Shown here: one piece after another, positions 57,545 through 64,000 of the stretch
How the letters are laid out: the number at the start of each line of letters is the position of its first letter
How positions within the stretch are numbered: the first letter of the stretch is position 1
Origin: Endocalyx cinctus
Taxonomy: Eukaryota; Ascomycota; Sordariomycetes; Amphisphaeriales; Apiosporaceae
Direction: 5' to 3'
Length of the DNA stretch: 64,000 bases
Assembly (NCBI GenBank): GCA_001600455.1
Contig: BCKC01000007.1
Span: 2,730,019 to 2,794,018, forward strand
Program-made: the position numbers and the translations under genes
Notes under the pieces: generated by a model
Told to the model about the DNA's origin: nothing
Database searches by the model: none
Seen by the model: the letters and a program-made list of their open reading frames with translations, nothing else

Positions 57545-59526
57545 TTACGAACTCGACAAAGAAGTCCATTCCCTCGCTAACTCCTTATAATCAGCTAGGG
57601 TATACTGCTCAAACAAGTCCTTCCACAGGGACCCTTTCCTCATCGTACGCATGCCCAAATCCCCTAGCAACGTATCGACGTAGGGAATGCTATCGAAAAC
57701 CAGATCCGGATACCTAGCGCCGGACCCGCCCGCCTCCCGCGGCCGTCTCAGGCGCTCGTACTCCGTGTGTAGGAGCGTCTCCGCGCGAACCCGGACGGGG
57801 TCTAGATTCCGCCCGCCGCCTCGGAAGAAGGCCGCGACCCAGAGCGCCTGCGCTTGCGCGACTACCGCGGCGTGGATCGATCGGTGCATCCCTACGAAGG
57901 CGAGGTTGCGTCGCTCGAGGAAGAAGGGTTTGGGAGGCACGAGGAAGCGGTAGAGGCGGTAGGGCATGGAAGAAGGGGTTTGATCGTCTCCCTTTGATGA
58001 TGAGGATGAGCTGTCGTTACTTGAAAAAGTTCTTCTTGGGTCAGTATGTAGTTGGTGTCGACGTGGTTGCGACTTGAGTATCGGGCAGGACGCCAGGATG
58101 GAGTCGCGGATCTTTGGCAGTATCACTTCGTCATCGTCGATATAGACGCCAGTTATTTCAGGGTCAGTTTTTCCTTCATTTTCCTTCTTAGAGTTCTCGA
58201 ACATTGCTGAAGATGATATTGTCCTCGTAGGAAGACCTATCTGGGCAGCGACGTGCGCGGGCTCGAAACGAAAACTCGGCGTCGACTCCCAGCCCGTGCA
58301 ACACACGACCGCATCCGCTCCCACGATCTCGCCGTCGGATAACCTCACCGTCTTTTCCCCCAGCTCGACCACATCAGCGTGGTGCACGACGACGCGACCG
58401 CTCCTCACCAAGTCGAACCAGTCCGTCTCGTAATTATGCACGCTCAACGAGTTCCCCATCCAAAAGGTTGACGACCAAGGCCTCAGCATTCTCAGCCCAT
58501 CCTCTCGGTACCCATCGACGGACTCGAGGGCGCGATCCAGCGCGGCCCAAAAAGCGCGCGCTACCAACCTACCGAATAAATTCCGGCGGAAGAACCGCCG
58601 GACGATCGGCCAGACGGCGGCTCCGAACGGGCTCGGGTCGAACAAAGTGAAGAAGCGAGTGGAAGAAAGGCGCGCCAAAGTCGTCTTGGCTACCGGCGTC
58701 GTTCGTCCGAACCAGGCCAGCCAGGAGAAGTAGAGGAGTAAAGGCCGCCATACCCAGCTGGGTCCCCCGCCCGAAGGCCGCATCACTATGTGCGCGCGGG
58801 CGCCGCTCGTCGCGGCCGCGTAGCTGACGTCCCACGCGGACTTGTTGCCGCCGAGGACGAGGATCTCGCGGCTCGAGGTGATGGCATGGTCGCGGCGGTG
58901 TAGCTCCTTCGCGTGGAAGAGGTGGCCTTGATACCTGTCGCGGCCGGGGAACGAGGGCATGGAGGGTTCCGAGGTGAGACCTGTAGCGACGACGAGTTTG
59001 CGAGTGATTAATTGCTTTTTCTTAGGCTCCTTTCCCACTGACGAGGCAGAACAATCTACATAGTCGATTAACCAGGAATTATTGCTCTTGCTGTCGTCAT
59101 TTAGCAGCGTCGCGACTTCTACTTTGGTTTGAAATCTAACCAGGTCGTATATTTCAGCATGTTTCGCGAAGTCCGTCAGGTAGCGATGGACGGTATCACC
59201 GGGTATGTGCTGGCCTGGCTGGAGATGGTATCGTTCTAGATCCATGGGGAAATCGCTGAATTCAAAGGAGCCGACGATGTTGTTAGTCTTGAGCCCCTTA
59301 TATAACCTCTCCTCGGCCCAGCAGCCGCCTATCGAAGCGTACTCGTCTAGTATAACGATTTTAGGCCTTTCAGGGTCTCTGTTCACATCGAGATATGTCT
59401 TGGCCATGATGAGACCGTGCCAACCTTTTGTTTTTGTTTTCTCTCCATTAGAAGGTAAATCACGAAGATCGGTTTAGCAGGTATATACATACCGGCACCG
59501 ATTATCACGAGATCGAATTGTTCCAT
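57545..59526 (-). CDS. FMO-like FAD-dependent monooxygenase
   Basis: Minus-strand exons 59493-59526 (34 bases) and 57545-59424; the 68 bp intron has a GTATGT donor and a CAAAAG acceptor. The product has 637 residues. Splicing rebuilds the FAD-binding motif: IIGAG from exon 1 and WHGLIMAK from exon 2 give GAGWHG at residues 10-15. A GGCW segment follows near residue 44, and the second dinucleotide site is LVLGGNKSAWDVSYAA. Further family landmarks are VVATGLTSEPSMPSFPG, YETDWFDL and AVVCCTGWESTP. The C-terminal part has Ser/Asp-rich inserts (SSNDSSSSSSKGDD). Such flavoproteins use NADPH and oxygen to oxidise N, S or C atoms. The substrate is unknown, and no backbone enzyme lies nearby to place it in a secondary-metabolite pathway. 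GC content is high in the second half. Confidence 0.9.
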
Positions 59527-62500
59527 ATTCAAGACGCTATCGGGAGGATGTGTCAGACTTGGTCGTGACTTGAGCAAACGGCTCTCTCACTATTATGCGA
59601 TTGGGAGATTGAGACGTTAGACTGATGGTACTTGCGAAGTTCAATTTGTATCGCCGTATTCTATAATTGCAATGGTTGTATCCCCATTTTTACACATTCA
59701 CTTCTCAACCCTCACTACAGCTACCTATATCTCTACATTATCAAACGACATCTATGACATAAGATAAAGATTGACGACGTAAAAAAAGTTAAACAGACTC
59801 AATTGAATTACTCAACTAGCTCCTGGATATGACATACGGCAACGACCGGCGTTCATCGAGGGACTGAACAATAATATAACCCTCCTTTCGGGTATGAAGG
59901 TAGGTTGGTTTTACTCCGCGGCACAGTCGGAAGCAAGGGGTTTGGGGAATCCCATCGGCACATGTCTGCATGGAAAGCCACGCAGCTTACTAATTTTTAT
60001 GTGCCCCTCGGCAATATTTTTTTTTTTTTTTTTGGGTTTTTTATAAGGGGAAAAAAGAGTATTGATGGTGATGCTCAACTACTCAAGTATTTTTTGAAGA
60101 TAATCTACTGGATCATGCAGAAGTTATTGAAATGATACTGAAAATGACGATAGATAACCTGAAAACGATTAATCACGCGAAGGGAAAGGAAGAGCATATA
60201 GCGCGTATTGAGCAGCATTGCTCCCTTCCCGCATCTAGAAATCTGCGATTGTTGAGATTATTGTGGTGATGCATTCCGTGCCAACACGTTGCTATACAGG
60301 TACCTAGAATATGAGACGTAATCATAGGGAAGCTACGAAAGAAAATCCAGTTCGAACTTCATACGTAGGCTCTAGGTATACATACTACCTTCAGGCACCA
60401 ACGGCAGATGTTGCCTTGCGACACCATCGGACTGAGTAATGGAAGAAACCATACACATATCTTCCATGGAGTCTTACATGAGCTGTCCCGATACGGTAAT
60501 TAATGGCGCCGGCTAGCAGGGACACTACTAGCAACCGATCCATGATACGGGTATCATTGGATTCCGCGATATGTATATCCATATTGTGGATTAATCTTCT
60601 TGGGTTTGTAATAGATAGCTTGAATTACGGACCTCGGTATCGCTCTCGGTCTAGTATGCCCGAACGTGGAGAAGCCGGTTCTAGCGTTGTTGAATTCTTC
60701 ATCGGATCGTGCAGTCCGGCGGCGCATTTTGAGATTTGTCGACACCGCTTGTCGAGAGAACCTCAATGTATGGCTCAACCCTATTCGCGCCTCCAAGAGG
60801 CAGCGTGGTTGTGGGGGTGACCAAAATCTAGAGAGCGGAGCACCATATATATCTGTCTTAGGTTGTTTCTATCGTGGTTTAAAAAGGCTTACCACGATTA
60901 TTAATACCAATTGCGGTATTATATATTTGGTCGTTCCTTTGGTGCCTAGGATTATACGAGACGTCAGTATCCATACATAGTATAAATCGTAGTTTTATTC
61001 CAAGAATCTTTGATCGAATCAAAAGTCTTGTTTCAAGCCCAATTACATCATCTTATGCTAGAGCAAGATGATAAAAGATAAAAAAAAAGAAATATTTCTT
61101 ATTGTCGCGCATTGTCAGATTGTCTGTAGGATGGTCCCCGGATTATATCCCTCAAAATTCGGAAGATGGCGTTTCTTACTCTCAAGTACGTCAGTAGTAG
61201 AATAAGGTGGGTTGCATTGATAGCTGTATCATGTAGAGTAGAGTTGCTCAGTCGCATACCCAAGTAGGTAATAAGCACTCGACATTATAACGTTCCACCC
61301 CGATATCACCGTGTCATAATCACTAACGGCTAATGACTTCTTCTGGTTAAATGCGAAAAAAGTATCATTGTGTATGTCTAACGTGCTACGTACCTTTGCA
61401 TTTACAATACACTACAAAAGGACACGCATCATGCGATGGCAGTAGTGTATCGTTGACGCCTTGTTTCGAGTATGTAGGCCTTTCGGTCGCTGTACCCACC
61501 AGCCAAGGAAAATGCGATCAAATTCTATATATGCTCAAAAAGTCTACCTTGGCTTTCTTGGCGAAGGCGTGGCATTTTCACTGAAAAGGGTAGGACGCAT
61601 GCAATGGTCTCTGAGAAGCACTTACTGGTCCGCGTATGCTGATCATAAGCCAGGATTTGAAATTGAAGGAAGAAACGGGTTCAAATTTCTTGTAAAGAAA
61701 GATGCGAACTGTGTACGCTACTTGAGAAGTAAAAAAAAAAGGATTGATGTTAATCATTAGATTGTCATCTCTTTGATTTTATCTGACTGTCAAGTCTAGG
61801 ACATAGATGATAGAGATATATAAATAATACACAGAGAGATGATAAATAGGCTATGTTAAGAGCTGTGACGTTGGTGGAGGCCAACTAGCGCAGCGGCATG
61901 AAGGATTACGGCACAGCGGGTAGAATAAGCCTCAGACCCAAGAGCGTACAAGTAGCGATAAGCTCATTCGCCAATATGTCATCTATCTGGGCATATTCGT
62001 AGTGTTAATTGGTTGAGATATTACTGTATATATGTACATACATATACTATGTAGTATATTGTGCTCTTCAGGGGATAGATCCGGAACTCGCCCCCTTTCT
62101 AAATAGGATCGTCTATGTCTCCCCGAAATTATCGATCAGAAACTGGGCATAACTGTAGTTCTAACTGTTATTGGTGAGGGCACTGATGACTAGCCGCCGA
62201 TCGTTCTATGTAATCCTAATTGAGGATTCAGTCTTCCTCTTGATTCGAGCTGACAACTATTAATAATTCCCTTGGTAACCATTCAGCTCCCAAGTACGAT
62301 AAGTCCTGTCTCAAACTTCACCTACTCAATCCATCATTTTTAACGGTGTATTAGATATTCCAAGGTGTAGCGCAATAGACGAAAAATAAGGATCGGGTTA
62401 AAAGCAATTGATCCGCTGCGGAGTGAAGACCTCCCTCCATTGGAAGGTGGCCAGGGCGAGACCAAGGCTGCAAGGGTACACTAATTTCTAAGATATCGAC

Positions 62501-62620
62501 ATGGATCTTTATGCTTGTTATAGTATAATTAATTATCGGTCAATGCATGCACTACTTGCATTCCACCATAACGGTCGTATGCAGGTACCCTGGTAAACAG
62601 TTCCATGTAGGGTCGCATGA
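59527..62620. other. Intergenic region between the FMO-like and sedolisin genes
   Basis: About 3.1 kb with no intact gene. It includes the coding-like fragment at 60072-60269 and unassigned short frames at 61351-61760. A T run (60017-60033) lies just upstream of the fragment. Confidence 0.5.
60072..60269 (+). pseudogene. Possible coding relic (unassigned)
   Basis: A 65-codon frame without an ATG start reads as a helical, charged segment (DHAEVIEMILKMTIDNLKTI, then HAKGKEEHIARIEQH) and ends at TGA. The preceding sequence continues in another frame (SIDGDAQLLKYF), joined through a T6 run, as if by a frameshift. The composition looks protein-like, but I cannot assign a family, and chance is a real alternative. 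Confidence 0.2.
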
Positions 62621-62622
62621 GA

Positions 62623-62633
62623 AGAAATAAATA
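62623..62633 (+). promoter_or_regulatory. Possible TATA-like element of the sedolisin gene
   Basis: AAATAAATAGG about 160 bases upstream of the sedolisin ATG, followed by a pyrimidine-rich stretch (62640-62720). It fits a core promoter, though the match to TATAAA is imperfect. Confidence 0.3.
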
Positions 62634-62791
62634 GGATCTGGGTCCCTCTCCGCTCTCTCCAGATCCCATCGCTTGTTTCTTCACCACTTAAGCTTCCTCC
62701 AAGCTTTCATCCCCCCTCTCGAGTAAGGTAGTTAATTTCTTAACCTTCGCCAAATTCTCCGAGTCCGGGTCTTTGTCGTTCTTCTACCACG

Positions 62792-64000
62792 ATGAAGCAT
62801 CAGATCCTCTACGCGGCCGCCGTCGCGCTCCTGCAGGCGGTCGCCGAGTGCAGCAGTGATGTCATCACCGTCGACTCGCTGCCGGTGGTACCTATGGGGT
62901 GGCGCAAGGTGAAGAACGCGAACCCGTCGCAGGTCATCAAGCTGCGCATCGCGCTCGAGCAGCCCCGGCTCGCCGAGTTCGACCAGCTCCTCTACGACAT
63001 CTCGAACCCGCAGCACCGCCTCTACGGCCGACACTTGTCGCGTGCTCAGCTCAAGGAGATGATGCAGCCGCGCGCCGAGTCCACCAACGCCGTCGTTAGC
63101 TGGCTCGAGTCCGAGGGTGTCGACCCTACCGACATCGAGGAGGCCGGCGAGTGGATCAACTTCAAAACGACCGTCTCCAAGGCCGCTTCGATGTTGAGCA
63201 CCGACTTCGCCGTGTACAACCACGTCGGAACTCAGCACCAAAACATCCGAACCCTCCAGTATGCTTATATATCTTTTTTTCCCCATCACTATTACCCAAT
63301 TGGCTGTGTGGGCTGTATATTGACGTAATGAAAATAGCTACTCGGTTCCATCTGAGATCCGGGATCACATTACCATGATCCAGCCTACCACCCGCTTCGG
63401 CAACATGCGTCCTCAGGGCTACGCCATCAGCGAAGTCATCGAGCAGGGCGAAATCCCCGAGGCAAGCTTTTTCGCCGCGGCAGAGAACCCTTCGTACGAC
63501 TTGGACCCTTCGTGCAACACGACCATCACCCCCGAATGTTTGAGGGCTCTTTACAAGATCGGCAACACCACTGCCGACCCCAGCGTAGGCGGCATCTTCG
63601 GCGTCAGCGGTTTCTTGGAGGTGAGTCTTTCTGCCGATTTTTTTGCAGTCCTGTCAAACCATACATTTAGAGTTTTTTCTCTGACATACCAATTCTTTTT
63701 GGTCCCAACAGCAATACGCTCACTTCGACGACTTGGATCAATTCTTGAGCTCATACGCCCCGTATGCTGCCACCCAGAACTTCACCATCGTGACTGCCAA
63801 CGGAGGTATCCCTGGTCAGAACGACACCACCAGCAGCAGTGTTGAGGCATCATTGGACATTGACTACGCTGCTTCTATCGGCTTCGACCAGGACATTCGC
63901 TATTTCTCTATCGGAGGCCGCGGTCCTCTTGTGCCGGATTTGGATCAGCCAGACCCGAACGACGTAAGCAATTTTTAGATTCTTCTAAAAAGTGAAAGCT
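62792..64000 (+). CDS. Secreted sedolisin-type serine protease (S53, tripeptidyl-peptidase-like), cut by window end
   Basis: Visible exons are 62792-63258, 63338-63620 and 63712-63963. Introns start with GTATGC, GTGAGT and GTAAGC; the last is open at the window end. The protein begins with a signal peptide (MKHQILYAAAVALLQAVAEC). A pro-kumamolisin activation domain covers about residues 25-200 (PMGWRKVKNANPSQVIKLRI, ISNPQHRLYGRHLSRAQL, WINFKTTVSKAASML, then HYSVPSEIRDHI). The catalytic domain starts near residue 225 (NTTITPECLRALYKI). The Glu and Asp of the S53 Ser-Glu-Asp triad are seen in EASLD within SVEASLDIDYA. The catalytic Ser in the SGTSxS motif lies beyond the window. N-glycosylation sequons (NTT, NFT, NDT) support secretion. 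Such enzymes degrade protein at acidic pH outside the cell or in the vacuole. Confidence 0.92.

Noticed and set aside
56803..59526. RiPP precursor and tailoring-enzyme cluster
   Set aside because: The repeat protein lacks a signal peptide and dibasic cleavage sites, and there is no DUF3328, tyrosinase or peptidase gene nearby. Kept only as a low-weight pairing observation.
61351..61760. Two overlapping frames of 77 and 99 codons before the sedolisin gene
   Set aside because: No recognisable domain, no clear splice pattern, and the frames overlap without a convincing frameshift partner.
1..64000. CRISPR arrays, rRNA genes, tRNA genes, intact transposons or viral genes
   Set aside because: None seen on either strand; the repeats present are microsatellites and homopolymers, and no reverse transcriptase, transposase or integrase frame was recognised.

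Overview
The window is nuclear DNA of a filamentous ascomycete (Pezizomycotina, most likely Sordariomycetes). The evidence is an APSES developmental regulator of the StuA/Asm-1 type, short 60-110 bp introns with GTAAGT/GTATGT donors and CTAAC-like branch sites, fungal protein families throughout, and long homopolymer-rich intergenic DNA. Only about a third of the 64 kb is coding, which is sparse for such a fungus. The genus cannot be named from the sequence alone.

Layout. 0-3 kb: the 5' end of a propionyl-CoA-synthetase-like AMP ligase (minus, cut by the window edge) and a BRCT-domain protein (minus). 3-20.9 kb: about 18 kb with no gene I can support, full of microsatellites and homopolymers, ending in the leader of the stuA gene (21.3-23.3 kb). 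26.2-27 kb: a PC4/Sub1 transcriptional coactivator (minus). 27.85-28.34 kb: a broken ankyrin-repeat gene lying in three frames. 29.4-32.7 kb: a membrane-anchored PXA / PX-like / nexin-C sorting-nexin protein. 33.6-37.8 kb: ATP-hydrolysing 5-oxoprolinase. 41.0-42.8 kb: a very GC-rich adenosine-deaminase-like (ADGF/CECR1 type) enzyme. 44.7-46.1 kb: an NmrA-like NAD(P)-binding protein (minus). 49.9-50.6 kb: a CsbD-like small stress protein (minus). 51.6-53.3 kb: the mitochondrial cysteine desulfurase Nfs1 (minus). 54.7-56.2 kb: an N-BAR/SH3 endocytic protein of the Rvs167 type. 56.8-57.1 kb: a 92-residue protein carrying three copies of a REVPIFLDDG-like motif (minus). 57.5-59.5 kb: an FMO-like flavoprotein (minus). 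62.8 kb to the end: a secreted sedolisin (S53) protease, cut by the window end.

These are mostly unlinked housekeeping and developmental genes: glutathione turnover (5-oxoprolinase), purine salvage (ADGF-like), Fe-S cluster assembly (Nfs1), endocytosis (Rvs167), endosomal/ER lipid contacts (PXA protein), transcription (StuA, Sub1). I see no biosynthetic cluster or defence island. The spliced models given here were built by hand from donor/acceptor positions and reading-frame continuity; all are in frame end to end.

The observations most worth following are the long stop-free, ATG-free frame in phase with and upstream of the StuA start (possible CUG-initiated or spliced N-terminal extension) with an ATG-TAA start-stop element in the same leader; the three-fold repeat mini-protein next to the flavoprotein; the ankyrin relic; and a 5-oxoprolinase intron whose 3' splice site is preceded by a 15-base A run instead of pyrimidines. 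I did not find a clear, previously undescribed system.
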